Below are positions 16,830 to 25,919 of a stretch of 64,000 bases of DNA, piece by piece. A model generated the notes under the pieces. It searched no databases and had not been told where the DNA came from. It saw only the letters and a list, made by a program, of their open reading frames with translations. How positions within the stretch are numbered: position 1 is the stretch's first letter; every line of letters begins with the position of its first letter. The translations under genes and the position numbers were made by a program. The stretch is from Flavobacterium sp. CF108 (GTDB lineage: Bacteria > Bacteroidota > Bacteroidia > Flavobacteriales > Flavobacteriaceae), in contig NZ_FQWW01000001.1 of NCBI RefSeq assembly GCF_900129795.1, forward strand, positions 992,001 through 1,056,000, given 5' to 3'.

Positions 16830-17609
16830 ATGCCTATAAGCAATTCAAAAGAATTAAAATTAGCTGTTCTTATTGACGCCGATAATGTGCCCTACAGCAA
16901 TGTAAAAGGGATGATGGAAGAAATTGCAAAGTTTGGAACTCCAACAACGAAACGAATTTATGCGGACTGGACTAAGCCAAATGCAAACGGATGGAAAGCG
17001 GTTTTACTGGAGCATGCTATTACGCCTATTCAGCAATATAGTTATACGGTTGGAAAAAATTCTTCAGATTCGGCATTGATTATCGATGCAATGGATTTGC
17101 TTTATTCGGGAAAATTAGATGGTTTTTGTATTGTTTCCAGCGACAGCGATTTTACCCGTCTGGCGATTCGACTTCGTGAATCTGGCATGAAAGTAATCGG
17201 GATTGGTGAAAAGAAAACCCCAAGTTCTTTTATCGTTGCCTGCGACAGGTTTATTTATATTGAGGTTCTGGACGGCGCCATTCAAAAGAAAAAGCCAAAA
17301 GCAACCGCAGCAGATACAAAAAAACCTGTAGAAAAACCTACTGAAAAAGCACTTCACAAAGTCGACAAACAAACCATTGATCTTATAGAAGCTACAATTG
17401 AAGATATTGAAGATGATGACGGCTGGGCATTTCTTGGCGATGTGGGCAATTTGATTGTAAAGAAAAAACCAGAATTTGACCCAAGGAATTATGGTTATTC
17501 TAAGCTTACGCCAATGCTGAAATCATTAACGGATATTTTAGAAATCGACGAAAGAGAATCGGATAAAAAAGGCATTAAACACGTCTATGTTAGATTACGG
17601 TTCAATTAA
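16830..17609 (+). CDS. NYN-domain ribonuclease-like protein with OST-HTH/LOTUS domain
   Basis: The 259-residue protein has an N-terminal NYN (LabA-like, PIN-related) domain with the acidic clusters LAVLIDADNVPYSN, NSSDSALIIDAMDLL and CIVSSDSDFTRLAIRL, then a Lys/Pro-rich linker (about 150-180) and a C-terminal OST-HTH-like domain (DDGWAFLGDVGNLIVKKKP to the end). NYN domains are predicted metal-dependent nucleases, and OST-HTH domains bind RNA in eukaryotic relatives. The RNA target is unknown. The flavoprotein gene follows after 35 bp. Confidence 0.85.
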   Translation: MPISNSKELKLAVLIDADNVPYSNVKGMMEEIAKFGTPTTKRIYADWTKPNANGWKAVLLEHAITPIQQYSYTVGKNSSDSALIIDAMDLLYSGKLDGFCIVSSDSDFTRLAIRLRESGMKVIGIGEKKTPSSFIVACDRFIYIEVLDGAIQKKKPKATAADTKKPVEKPTEKALHKVDKQTIDLIEATIEDIEDDDGWAFLGDVGNLIVKKKPEFDPRNYGYSKLTPMLKSLTDILEIDERESDKKGIKHVYVRLRFN

Positions 17610-17644
17610 TTAAATTATTACCTTATTACTATTATTACTTAAAC

Positions 17645-19159
17645 ATGAGAAAAAAATTCTTTATTTACGGATTCTTATTGTTTCTAATTGTTCTTGCAAT
17701 TTATTACTACACAGACCGAGGTTATCTACTCGTTTTTATTATCCCAATTTTATTGATTATTGGAGCTTATAATGCTACTCAAAAAAAACATGCTATTTTA
17801 AGGAACTTTCCTGTTTTAGGTTATTTCAGATATTTATTTGAAATGATTGCTCCGGAAATTCAACAGTATTTCATCGAAAGATCTACAGATGGAAAACCTT
17901 TTTCGCGAAATCAGCGCTCACTTGTTTATCAAAGAGCAAAAAATATTGATTCGAGTACGCCTTTTGGAACACAGCAAAACTTAAATACCGAAACTTATGA
18001 AGGTATAAAACATTCTATTTTTCCGGCAAAAGTAAATGAAGAATTACCGCGTGTTTTAGTGGGAGGAAAAGATTGTAAACAACCTTATTTAGCTTCTCTG
18101 TTTAATGTTTCGGCAATGAGTTTTGGTTCGCTGAGCGAAAATGCCGTTCGTGCCATAAATATTGGTGCTAAAAAAGGAAACTTTTATCAAAATACTGGAG
18201 AAGGTGGTTTAACTGAATTTCATCTTGCAGGAGGCGGCGATATTACCTGGCAGATAGGAACCGGATATTTTGGATGCCGTGACGCTGAGGGAAATTTCAG
18301 CCCTGAAAAATTCTCAGAAAAAGCCAATCTTCCAAACGTTAAAATGATTGAAATTAAGCTTTCGCAAGGTGCAAAACCAGGACATGGCGGTGTGCTTCCG
18401 GCGGCTAAAAATACAGAACAAATTGCTAAGATTAGAGGTGTTCAGCCACATACGATGATTCTTTCTCCTCCGGGACATCATGCTTTTTCTGATTCTAAAG
18501 GACTTTTGCATTTTGTGAAACAATTACGTGATTTATCAAATGGAAAACCAATTGGATTTAAATTATGTATAGGAAACACGGCTGAATTTGAAGCAATATG
18601 CCACGAAATGATCGCCGAAGATATTTACCCTGATTTCATTACCGTTGATGGTGCCGAAGGCGGAACGGGAGCTGCTCCGTTAGAATTTGCAGATGGCGTT
18701 GGAATGCCTTTTGAACCGGCTTTGATTTTCGTAAACAAAACCTTAATTGGTTTAAATATTCGCGACAAAATACGCATTATAGGAAGCGGAAAAATTATTT
18801 CAGGATATTCAATCCTTCACGCCGTTGCTTTGGGTGCAGATATGTGTAACAGCGCGCGTGGTTTTATGTTCTCTTTGGGATGTATTCAGGCTTTACGCTG
18901 TCATAATAATGAATGTCCAACAGGAGTTGCCACTCAAAACAAAATGCTGATGAAAGGTTTGGTTGTAACCGATAAATCAGATCGTGTTTATCACTTTCAT
19001 AAAAATACGCTTCATTCTGCAAACGAACTTTTGGCTGCAGCCGGAAAAACATCTTTTGCAGATGTAGATATTAATATCTTTATGCGTGGTGATGAATTTA
19101 CCAATTTATCAGAATTGTATTTCCCTGATAATTTGACAAACGTTACGAAACGTAATTAA
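17645..19159 (+). CDS. membrane-anchored FMN-binding glutamate-synthase-like protein
   Basis: The 504-residue protein has one or two N-terminal membrane segments (residues about 5-42) followed by the FMN-binding TIM-barrel of glutamate synthase: SAMSFGSLSENAVRAI, GAKPGHGGVLP, TVDGAEGGTGAAP and the 3Fe-4S motif with Cys413, Cys419 and Cys424. The glutamine amidotransferase domain and the C-terminal beta-helix domain of true GltB are absent, so it probably does not make glutamate by itself. Stand-alone versions are common in Bacteroidota and their electron partner is unknown. It ends at a strong terminator. Confidence 0.88.
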   Translation: MRKKFFIYGFLLFLIVLAIYYYTDRGYLLVFIIPILLIIGAYNATQKKHAILRNFPVLGYFRYLFEMIAPEIQQYFIERSTDGKPFSRNQRSLVYQRAKNIDSSTPFGTQQNLNTETYEGIKHSIFPAKVNEELPRVLVGGKDCKQPYLASLFNVSAMSFGSLSENAVRAINIGAKKGNFYQNTGEGGLTEFHLAGGGDITWQIGTGYFGCRDAEGNFSPEKFSEKANLPNVKMIEIKLSQGAKPGHGGVLPAAKNTEQIAKIRGVQPHTMILSPPGHHAFSDSKGLLHFVKQLRDLSNGKPIGFKLCIGNTAEFEAICHEMIAEDIYPDFITVDGAEGGTGAAPLEFADGVGMPFEPALIFVNKTLIGLNIRDKIRIIGSGKIISGYSILHAVALGADMCNSARGFMFSLGCIQALRCHNNECPTGVATQNKMLMKGLVVTDKSDRVYHFHKNTLHSANELLAAAGKTSFADVDINIFMRGDEFTNLSELYFPDNLTNVTKRN

Positions 19160-19162
19160 AAC

Positions 19163-19197
19163 AAAAAGCCTCTTTGAAAACTCAAAGAGGCTTTTTT
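19163..19197. terminator. bidirectional intrinsic terminator
   Basis: A stem of about 15 bp (AAAAAGCCTCTTTGA and its complement) lies between convergent genes ending at 19159 and 19211. Confidence 0.88.
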
Positions 19198-19210
19198 GAT
19201 TTTAAGAAGT

Positions 19211-19900
19211 TTATTTCTTCTCTTTCATATTTTGAGATAAGAATTCAATAGCGCGTATTTTTAATTTATCGACAGAAAGTATATTACTTTCGAATTCATA
19301 GAAATTAAGAAATCCATCATTTTTAAAGCATAAAGCATAACCATTGTATCTTTTATTTTCTTTGGTTATTTTGTATGATATCATCTTAACGTCTCCAATA
19401 GTATTTTCTACTTTAAACTTTTGAAGATTGACGCTGTTTTTTAAGGTTTTAAAACTTGGTTCTATTTCTGCTTTTGATTCAAAATCGTGAATAAAAACAT
19501 TTACATTATCAGGCGATTTAAATGCCATTCGCAAGGAATCATCGTGTCTGTTTTGAAAATAAAAATCCTTTGGTATTTTTATCTGAGTGTCTAATGCAAT
19601 GTATATTAAGGAATCTTTTTCTATTTTTTGAATACCATAATTATCTTTTTGTAAAGCCGATAAACTGTCTAAACTTTCATAATTAGAATACAATATATTA
19701 TTAGATAATTTCCTTTGCATTTCTTGGTGCTGCCTAAAATTCTCTTTCATCGCTTCCTGAGAATTTCGGAAACTTTCCATTACAGGATCATTTTCATAAC
19801 GGGGTTTATTCATATTGGAGCAAGTATACAAGAGCCTTCCGCCTAAAATTATAACCGATAAAACACTTAATACGGTTCTCCAGGTTGATCTTTCATCCAT
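19211..19900 (-). CDS. hypothetical protein with N-terminal membrane anchor, partner of the lipoprotein at 19903
   Basis: The 229-residue protein has one membrane segment (TVLSVLSVIILGGRLLYTC) and a long charged, Gln-rich region (about 35-65), possibly a short coiled coil. A C-terminal domain begins near FYFQNRHDDSLRMAFKS and ends in an amphipathic tail. I recognise no family. It starts 2 bp after the stop of the lipoprotein gene upstream, so the two are translationally and transcriptionally linked and probably act together at the envelope. Confidence 0.7.
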   Translation of the reverse strand: MDERSTWRTVLSVLSVIILGGRLLYTCSNMNKPRYENDPVMESFRNSQEAMKENFRQHQEMQRKLSNNILYSNYESLDSLSALQKDNYGIQKIEKDSLIYIALDTQIKIPKDFYFQNRHDDSLRMAFKSPDNVNVFIHDFESKAEIEPSFKTLKNSVNLQKFKVENTIGDVKMISYKITKENKRYNGYALCFKNDGFLNFYEFESNILSVDKLKIRAIEFLSQNMKEKK

Positions 19901-19902
19901 GA

Positions 19903-20679
19903 TTATTTCAGGTCTTTTTCAGTCAAAATAATATCATTTACCATGTTCCCTTTAGCATCCTGATATAGATATTTTATTGTTGTAATGTTATAACGCTGTA
20001 TAGATCCTAAAATAGTTTTTAAATCACTGCTTCTTAAAATACTTTCTTTCATTAAAACCTTAGCTCCTTCTCCTTTAAGTAATTCAGAATATTTTTTTGG
20101 CACTTCAATTTTATAAACCAATTCATTTTTATCGCTAATTTCAATTTTTATGATTTTTGTTCCATCTTCATTTACAATTGGCATATTTTGGTTCATGATG
20201 GCCAGCATTTGCTGCATCTCTGGGTTCATTCCAGAACTTGAAAGTTCTTTTCTATCTACAGCAGGGGTGTTATTTTTGCTTAATATTTTATTTAACTCCT
20301 TTTCATCCACTTTCAGTTCAGCAAGTATTGTGCTGTTATTGGCTAAAAAAAACATTTCGAATGTTACTCCTTCTCTAATTAGTTCCATTGAAGCTGCATC
20401 GCTTTTCAACATTTCACCAAGTAAAGCCGGGAACATTTGGTTGTAAATAGATTTGCTTGATTCGTCTTGTTCTAAATTAGTATCAATTCTTATTTCAACT
20501 TTATTTTCATTTAAAAAAGCTTTTGCACTTGCGCTGCTGATAATATCATTATGAAAAAGTGCACTCGAATTATTAAACGTATTAACGTATTCCTGAATTT
20601 TTTGCTTGGTATTTTTACAGCTTACTAAAAATAAAGCAATAGCAATCGTGCATGAGATTTGGGTAATTTTTTTGATCAT
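19903..20679 (-). CDS. hypothetical lipoprotein, long member of a tandem paralogous family
   Basis: The 258-residue protein has a lipobox VSC (Cys21) followed by KNTKQKIQEYVNTFNNSS. The first 130 residues align along their length with the proteins at 20822 and 21461: a TNLE motif, then FP-x-LL-x-EM, then EGVTFEMFFLA. The last 120 residues are an extra domain (EISDKNELVYKIEVPKKY to the end) that the shorter copies lack. The function is unknown. It is the first gene of a two-gene unit with the gene at 19211, under a clear -33/-7 promoter. Confidence 0.78.
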   Translation of the reverse strand: MIKKITQISCTIAIALFLVSCKNTKQKIQEYVNTFNNSSALFHNDIISSASAKAFLNENKVEIRIDTNLEQDESSKSIYNQMFPALLGEMLKSDAASMELIREGVTFEMFFLANNSTILAELKVDEKELNKILSKNNTPAVDRKELSSSGMNPEMQQMLAIMNQNMPIVNEDGTKIIKIEISDKNELVYKIEVPKKYSELLKGEGAKVLMKESILRSSDLKTILGSIQRYNITTIKYLYQDAKGNMVNDIILTEKDLK

Positions 20680-20711
20680 AGTTTTAGGGTTTTATTAAGT
20701 AGACATTTACA

Positions 20712-20742
20712 CAAACATAACTTAATGTTAGAATTAATGCAA
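20712..20742 (-). promoter_or_regulatory. promoter of the long paralogous lipoprotein
   Basis: Minus-strand TTG at 20740-20742 and TATGTTTG at 20712-20719 are 20 bases apart, the flavobacterial spacing. The leader is about 27 nt. Confidence 0.65.
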
Positions 20743-20768
20743 CAAGAATTATCATTCTTAACGAAAAG

Positions 20769-20803
20769 AAAATAGCCTCTCTGATTTACAAAGAGGCTAT
20801 TTT
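20769..20803 (-). terminator. intrinsic terminator of the lipoprotein at 20822
   Basis: A 12-bp stem (AAAATAGCCTCT and its complement) with an 11-base loop lies 18 bases past the stop on the minus strand. Confidence 0.82.
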
Positions 20804-20821
20804 CAATACTTTAATTTTAAT

Positions 20822-21253
20822 TTAAAGTTTTGCTGTTTCCTTATTTCCTTCTGCAGTTCCTTCTAAAACTGCTAATTCTTCTTTATCAACTGTTCTTTTA
20901 GCTAAAATAACATTATTATAAGCTAAAAAGTAAACATCAAATGTTACGCCTTCGCCAATTAACTCTGCAGAAATTTGATCATTTTTAATCATTTCTTTTA
21001 ATAAATCAGGAAACGAATTAGCGGCAGCCTGCTTGTTTGCTTCATCTCCTTCTAAATTTGTTTCAATTCTAATTTCAATTTTATTCTCATTTAAAAATGC
21101 TTTCGCATCAGTACTGGTAATCCCGTTACCTTTTATGGAAGATGAATTATTGTAGGTACTTACATGTTCCTGGATTTTTTGCTTGGTATTTTTACAACTT
21201 ACCAGCAATAATGCAATAGCAAAAGCAAATGCGATTTGGGTAATTTTTTTCAT
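20822..21253 (-). CDS. hypothetical lipoprotein, paralogue 2
   Basis: The 143-residue protein has lipobox VSC (Cys20) and the family segments CKNTKQKIQEHVSTYNNSS, AKAFLNENKIEIRIETNLEG, and EGVTFDVYFLAYNN. It ends in a low-complexity Glu/Gly/Lys tail where the long copy continues into a second domain, so it may be a truncated descendant or a genuine one-domain form. It has its own promoter and terminator and is a single-gene unit. Function unknown. Confidence 0.78.
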   Translation of the reverse strand: MKKITQIAFAFAIALLLVSCKNTKQKIQEHVSTYNNSSSIKGNGITSTDAKAFLNENKIEIRIETNLEGDEANKQAAANSFPDLLKEMIKNDQISAELIGEGVTFDVYFLAYNNVILAKRTVDKEELAVLEGTAEGNKETAKL

Positions 21254-21284
21254 AATTTTTTAGGTTTTTGGTTTATTTTTAACT

Positions 21285-21316
21285 CAAACATAATGAAATT
21301 ATAACACAAAAACAAA
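21285..21316 (-). promoter_or_regulatory. promoter of lipoprotein paralogue 2
   Basis: TTTG at 21313-21316 and TATGTTTG at 21285-21292, 20 bases apart. The -7 octamer is identical to that of the long paralogue, so the promoter was probably duplicated with the gene. Confidence 0.7.
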
Positions 21317-21407
21317 ACGAAGTCGCAAAACTTTAAAATATAACTATTTAGCTACAAATAGGTTATCGTGACAAAAGAATGAAAAGAATTAACTTAATAA
21401 CTAAAAA

Positions 21408-21438
21408 AAATCCTCTTTAAAATTGTTTAAAGAGGATT
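21408..21438 (-). terminator. intrinsic terminator of the lipoprotein at 21461
   Basis: A 14-bp stem (AAATCCTCTTTAAA and its complement) encloses a very short loop, 22 bases past the stop on the minus strand. Confidence 0.82.
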
Positions 21439-21460
21439 TGATAAATATTATATCTGAATA

Positions 21461-21865
21461 TTATTTTAGCAATTCAGCCAGAGATTCTTTGTTGATTATT
21501 TGTTTTACAAAAACCGTATTATCATCGGCTAAAAAATAAGCATCAAACTGAATACCTTCTTCAACCAGTTCTTTAGGGATTTGATCTTTGGCAATCATTT
21601 CTTTTAAAAGTTTTGGAAACGATGATTCTGCTTTTGCTTTATTCACTGCGTTTTGCTCTAAATTAGTTTCAAACCGCAATTCGATTTTATCATCATTAAT
21701 ATAACCTCTTGCCGTTGTCAGTGTAACATCTTCAGCCTTAAAATTTGCGGCTGTACTGTTATAAGTCGTTACATATTCCTGAAGTTTTTGCTTTGCATTT
21801 TTACAGCTTACAAGCGTCAAAACCATCATAACTACACACAAAATCTGGCTTACTTTCCTAATCAT
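21461..21865 (-). CDS. hypothetical lipoprotein, paralogue 3
   Basis: The 134-residue protein has lipobox VSC (Cys21), then KNAKQKLQEYVTTYNSTAAN, IELRFETNLEQ, FPKLLKEMIAKDQIPKELVE and EGIQFDAYFLADDN, aligning with the two paralogues downstream. It is the most diverged of the three. It begins 11 bp after the GH88 hydrolase and is probably co-transcribed with it, unlike the other copies. Function unknown. Confidence 0.78.
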   Translation of the reverse strand: MIRKVSQILCVVMMVLTLVSCKNAKQKLQEYVTTYNSTAANFKAEDVTLTTARGYINDDKIELRFETNLEQNAVNKAKAESSFPKLLKEMIAKDQIPKELVEEGIQFDAYFLADDNTVFVKQIINKESLAELLK

Positions 21866-21876
21866 AATTTAAAGTT

Positions 21877-23055
21877 TTATTTCAATTTTTGAAGTCTTAA
21901 AAGTGCTTCAAGATAGTAATAATCTGCGTAATTTATAGAACAGTCTATTTCGCTTCCGGCAGGTTTATGACCTGTTGAATGCAATAAAAATGCTGAATTC
22001 ACATCGTGGCTTTGGTAATTATCTGAAAGCGAAACGATCATTTTTTTAGATTTTGTCAAATATTCGTTTTTCAGCGTTTTATCTTTTGTATAAGAACTCA
22101 ATTCTAAAAGTGCCGAAGAAACAATTGCTGCTGCCGATGCATCTCTTGGAGCATTTGGAATATCCGGTGCATTAAAATCCCAATACGGAACTAAATCTTC
22201 TGTTATCAATTTATCCAGATAAACACGAGCTAGTTTATGAGCAAAGTCTAAAAATTTAGGATCTTTTGTTTCTCTGTAAGTCATTGTAAAACCATAAATT
22301 GCCCACGCCTGTCCGCGCGCCCACATACTGTCGTCGCTATAACCCTGAGCAGTTCTTCCTTTTATTTTCTTACCGGTTTCATAATCATAAATAATAACAT
22401 GATAAGAAGTATTATCTGGTCTAAAATGATTTGTCATTGTTGTTTCGGCATGTTTTACTGCGATATCATACAGCTTTTTATTTCCGCCGTTTTTAGATGC
22501 CCAAAACAACAATTCTAAATTCATCATGTTATCGATGATCGTATTGTGACCGCCCATTTTATTGTGAGGCCAAGATTGAATTGTTCCCACTTTTGGATTA
22601 AAAAGTGTTGCCAAAGTATCGGCTGTTTTTAGAATGATTTCTTTGTATTCCTTATTTTTAGTCAATCTATATCCGTTTCCGAAACTATTAAAAATCTGAA
22701 AACCTAAATCATGGTCAGCAGCTTTACTAACCGACAAAGGCGTTAAAAAACGACTAAATTTATCGGCTTCTTTTTCCCATTTTTTATCTTTTGTCGCTTC
22801 GTATAAAAACCACAATTCTCCAGGCCAGAATCCGCTTGTCCAGTCTTTGTAATTTACAAATTTCCAGTCTTTGCTTCCATTCGGAACTGTTCTTGGTGAA
22901 GTGCCGTCATCCGGAATCACTTTTAATGTTTTTGAAGCCTGCTCTGCGCAATACTCCAATTGTTTTTTTACGTTAAACGAATTGTCTTTTTGAGAATAAC
23001 CCTGATTTCCAACAAATAATAAAGCTGTAATCAGAGCGAAAAATTTTGCATTCAT
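21877..23055 (-). CDS. glycoside hydrolase family 88 (unsaturated glucuronyl hydrolase)
   Basis: The 392-residue exported enzyme has a signal peptide (ALITALLFVGNQGYSQ) and an alpha6/alpha6 barrel. GH88 acts on the unsaturated uronic acid left by polysaccharide lyases. The expected catalytic aspartates are visible as Asp116 (DHDLGFQ) and Asp175 (IIDNMMNLELLFWAS), and the RGQAWAIYGFTMTY motif is present. No lyase, SusC/D pair or sulfatase lies next to it, so it is an orphan rather than part of a polysaccharide utilisation locus in this window. It is followed by lipoprotein paralogue 3. Confidence 0.9.
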   Translation of the reverse strand: MNAKFFALITALLFVGNQGYSQKDNSFNVKKQLEYCAEQASKTLKVIPDDGTSPRTVPNGSKDWKFVNYKDWTSGFWPGELWFLYEATKDKKWEKEADKFSRFLTPLSVSKAADHDLGFQIFNSFGNGYRLTKNKEYKEIILKTADTLATLFNPKVGTIQSWPHNKMGGHNTIIDNMMNLELLFWASKNGGNKKLYDIAVKHAETTMTNHFRPDNTSYHVIIYDYETGKKIKGRTAQGYSDDSMWARGQAWAIYGFTMTYRETKDPKFLDFAHKLARVYLDKLITEDLVPYWDFNAPDIPNAPRDASAAAIVSSALLELSSYTKDKTLKNEYLTKSKKMIVSLSDNYQSHDVNSAFLLHSTGHKPAGSEIDCSINYADYYYLEALLRLQKLK

Positions 23056-23657
23056 GTGGTTACTTTTAAATAGATAGTTTTTAGAACCGATAAATTTATG
23101 AAATAAAGTAAACTTATTTTAGTCTTTGTATTTTTCGATGCCTAAAAATGTACTTTTTTTGTCATTGCGAGGAACAAAGCAATCGCACTAAGCTGGACGT
23201 GATGGCACGCAGATGACGCAGATTAAACAGATATTTTTTGTTGCATGTTTGTCATTGCGAGGAACGAAGCAACCGCACTAACAAGAGTTGCGAAGCTTTG
23301 TGTAATGGCACACAGATGACGCAGATTTAAACAGATTTATTTATAATCTTGTCATTCCGAGGAACAAGGAATCGCACAAGAAACTCCACAACAGCAAGTC
23401 GCCAATCTTTGTCGATTCTCTAGTGCGATTCCTCGTTCGGAATGACAAACTTTATGGTTACTATACATTTATGCATCGTTAGTCAATCAAAAAAAAACAA
23501 AAATAAATCCGTTTAAATCTGCGTCATCTGCGTGCCATTACGTCTAGTTTTGCATCCCTTGTTAGTGCGGTTGCTTCGTTCCTCGCAATGACAAACTTTA
23601 TCTATAAATAAAAGGATTTAATATATATTTGCTCCTAACCAAAAACCTACCAAAACC
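23056..23657. repeat. 600-bp intergenic block of interspersed inverted repeats
   Basis: No gene is evident. Five copies of a unit beginning GTCATTGCGAGGAACGAAGC or a close variant lie at 23161-23190, 23251-23280 and 23351-23376 (forward) and 23421-23446 and 23562-23592 (reverse). A second unit (GCACGCAGATGACGCAGATT) occurs at about 23214 and 23308 and inverted at about 23509-23537. Together they form a large hyphenated palindrome. Similar units occur as scattered intergenic repeats in other bacteria. Confidence 0.85.
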
Positions 23658-24038
23658 TTGAAAAAATCCAGAATACAATATTTCATTTTATTTCTCTGCA
23701 CCATTCTTCTCGGAATCCTTTCAAGGAAAATCTCCTTTATTCCTTTATGGATTGGCGATGCTCTTTATGCAGTTATGATTTATTTTTTGGTTAGAATATT
23801 TCTTCCAACTAAAAAAGCTTTTATAGTCGCTTTATTTTCTTTGTTAATATGTTACTGTATTGAGTTTTTACAACTTTATCAGGCAGAATGGATTATTGAA
23901 CTTAGAAAAACACTTTTTGGAAGATATGTATTGGGGCAAGGTTTTCTTTGGTCGGATATTTTAGCTTATACTTTTGGAGTTTGTGTTGCTTTTATTATAG
24001 ATACCAATTGCATTCCGAAATCTTTGTCAAAATTTTAA
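23658..24038 (+). CDS. DUF2809-family membrane protein
   Basis: The 126-residue protein has three or four membrane segments and the pattern of DUF2809: GILSRKISFIPLWIGDALYAVMIY, CYCIEFLQLYQAEWI, and RYVLGQGFLWSDILAY. The start is a TTG codon at 23658; no ATG is available before the conserved first membrane segment. Function unknown. It lies between the repeat block and the convergent ABC exporter, only 21 bp from that gene's stop. Confidence 0.78.
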   Translation: MKKSRIQYFILFLCTILLGILSRKISFIPLWIGDALYAVMIYFLVRIFLPTKKAFIVALFSLLICYCIEFLQLYQAEWIIELRKTLFGRYVLGQGFLWSDILAYTFGVCVAFIIDTNCIPKSLSKF

Positions 24039-24059
24039 ACTTTGACAAAGATGAAAATC

Positions 24060-25838
24060 TCAATCAAAAGTCTGCGTGATTTTTTCAATATTTAAACTGT
24101 TTGCCATTGCCATAAATATTTGATAATACGCTCCTTTATTATCGTACAATTCGTCGTGTGTTCCTTTTTCGACACATCTTCCTTTTTCTAAAACAATAAT
24201 ATTTGAGGCATCAATAATTTGGGAAATACTGTGTGAAATGATAATCACAGTTCTGTCTTTTTTAATGGCGTCTAAAGATTTTTTAATTTGTTCTGTAGCA
24301 ATTGCATCTAAACTTGCCGTTGGTTCATCCAGAAAAATTATAGGCGGATTTTTCAGAAAAAGTCTCGCAATGGCAATTCGCTGCTGCTGACCGCCGGAAA
24401 GTAAATGCGCATCTGAATCGTAGCCTTTTGGCAATTGAATAATTTGTTCATGAATGTAAGCTTGTTTTGCCGCTTCAATAATTTCAGATGCTGAAGCTTC
24501 GGGATTTCCGTATAAAATATTTTCTCCAATTGTGCCTTTAAAAATGTGGTTTTTCTGAAGTACTAAACCAATATTTTTACGCAGAAAATCGGTATTATAA
24601 TCCACTAAATCAATCCCATCTAAAAAGATTTGTCCTGATGAAGGCAGATAAAATTTATCCAGTAAATTAATAATCGTGCTTTTTCCGGCTCCGCTTAATC
24701 CAACCAAAGCGGTCGTTTCATTCGGTTTAACCGTAAAATTAATATCATAAAGCGCCTGAGTTCCGTTTGGGTAAACAAAATCAACGTTTTTTACTTCAAT
24801 TAATCCCGTGATTTTCCCCGGAATATAAGTTCCGCTGGTTTCTATTTCCTGTTCAGATTCTAAAATATCAAAAAATCCTTCAGAATAAATTAAGGCATCG
24901 TTTACTTCATCATAAATTCGGTGCAATTGTCTAATTGGCGACGAAACATTATTAAACAACATAATATGAAACATGATCGCACCAATTGTCATTTGATTAT
25001 TTAAAACAAAATAAGCGGTCAAAATGATGATAATCACGACTCCTATTTGTTCAACGAAGCTTTTAATGCTTTCAAAAATAAAACTGGTTTTTCTCGTTGC
25101 CAGTTGATTTTCGGTCATTTCGTATTGAATTTTTTCATGACGATCAGCTTCAGTCGATTCTCGGACAAAAGATTTAATAACTGTTATTGATTCAATTAAA
25201 CTAATGATTCCGTTGTTTTTGGTTTCACGATAATTACGCATTCTTCGTCTGAAACCGCTTAGTTTTGTGGCTTGCAACTGGCTGATGTAAAAGTAAATTG
25301 GAATGATACATAAACTTACCAATCCCACATATACATTGGCATAAAACATAATAACCAAAGCCACAAAAGCGTTGGCAAACAGTGGCAGAATATCAATAAA
25401 AAAGTTTTGAACTAATCGTGTTAAACTGCTAATTCCGAGATCGATTCTGGTTTGGAGTTTTCCACTTTCATTTTCATCAGAAGTATAAAACTCCATTCTA
25501 TAACTTAGAATTTTTTCTACGATTGTCTGTGAGATATCTCGGGTTATAAAAATTCGAAGTTTTTCACCATAAAATTTTTGCCCAAATTGTACAATTGAGT
25601 TTACCAACTCTTTAGTAAGCAATACTATACTTATTATCTCTAACAAATGAAATCCTTTTGATAAAGGTTCATGTGCCACCATTAAATTATTGATGGCATC
25701 GACGGTATATTTTAATATTAAAGCATTTACCTGCGCTGCAAATGAGCCTAAAAAGGTAAGCAGTAAAGTGGCAATTACCATTTTTCTGTACGGTTTTACA
25801 AATGGCATTATTTTTTTATACAGTACAGATAATTGCAT
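24060..25838 (-). CDS. ABC exporter half-transporter (permease-ATPase fusion)
   Basis: The 592-residue protein has six membrane segments in residues about 1-310 and an ATPase domain with Walker A GLSGAGKST (380-388), signature LSGGQQQR (480-487), Walker B IIFLDEP (500-506) and a switch His in IIISHS. This is the MsbA/LmrA type, working as a homodimer or with a second half-transporter. The substrate cannot be inferred and could be lipid, peptide or drug. The gene stands alone and is divergent from rdgB. Confidence 0.9.
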   Translation of the reverse strand: MQLSVLYKKIMPFVKPYRKMVIATLLLTFLGSFAAQVNALILKYTVDAINNLMVAHEPLSKGFHLLEIISIVLLTKELVNSIVQFGQKFYGEKLRIFITRDISQTIVEKILSYRMEFYTSDENESGKLQTRIDLGISSLTRLVQNFFIDILPLFANAFVALVIMFYANVYVGLVSLCIIPIYFYISQLQATKLSGFRRRMRNYRETKNNGIISLIESITVIKSFVRESTEADRHEKIQYEMTENQLATRKTSFIFESIKSFVEQIGVVIIIILTAYFVLNNQMTIGAIMFHIMLFNNVSSPIRQLHRIYDEVNDALIYSEGFFDILESEQEIETSGTYIPGKITGLIEVKNVDFVYPNGTQALYDINFTVKPNETTALVGLSGAGKSTIINLLDKFYLPSSGQIFLDGIDLVDYNTDFLRKNIGLVLQKNHIFKGTIGENILYGNPEASASEIIEAAKQAYIHEQIIQLPKGYDSDAHLLSGGQQQRIAIARLFLKNPPIIFLDEPTASLDAIATEQIKKSLDAIKKDRTVIIISHSISQIIDASNIIVLEKGRCVEKGTHDELYDNKGAYYQIFMAMANSLNIEKITQTFD

Positions 25839-25862
25839 TTATTTTTATTTTTAGGTAACTAT

Positions 25863-25870
25863 CAAATATA
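25863..25870 (-). promoter_or_regulatory. -7 promoter box for the ABC exporter
   Basis: TATATTTG on the minus strand, 25 bases before the ATG at 25838. No clear -33 box. Confidence 0.5.
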
Positions 25871-25919
25871 AGAATTCTAAATTTGTGTTTAAAATAGTCT
25901 TACCTTTAAATATACAAAT

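Noticed and set aside
21877..23055. Polysaccharide utilisation locus around the GH88 gene
   Set aside because: No SusC/SusD pair, lyase, sulfatase or hybrid two-component regulator is present next to it.
23056..23657. Possible CRISPR array in the repeat block
   Set aside because: Units occur in both orientations with uneven spacing and differing length, there are no regular spacers, and no cas gene is in the window.
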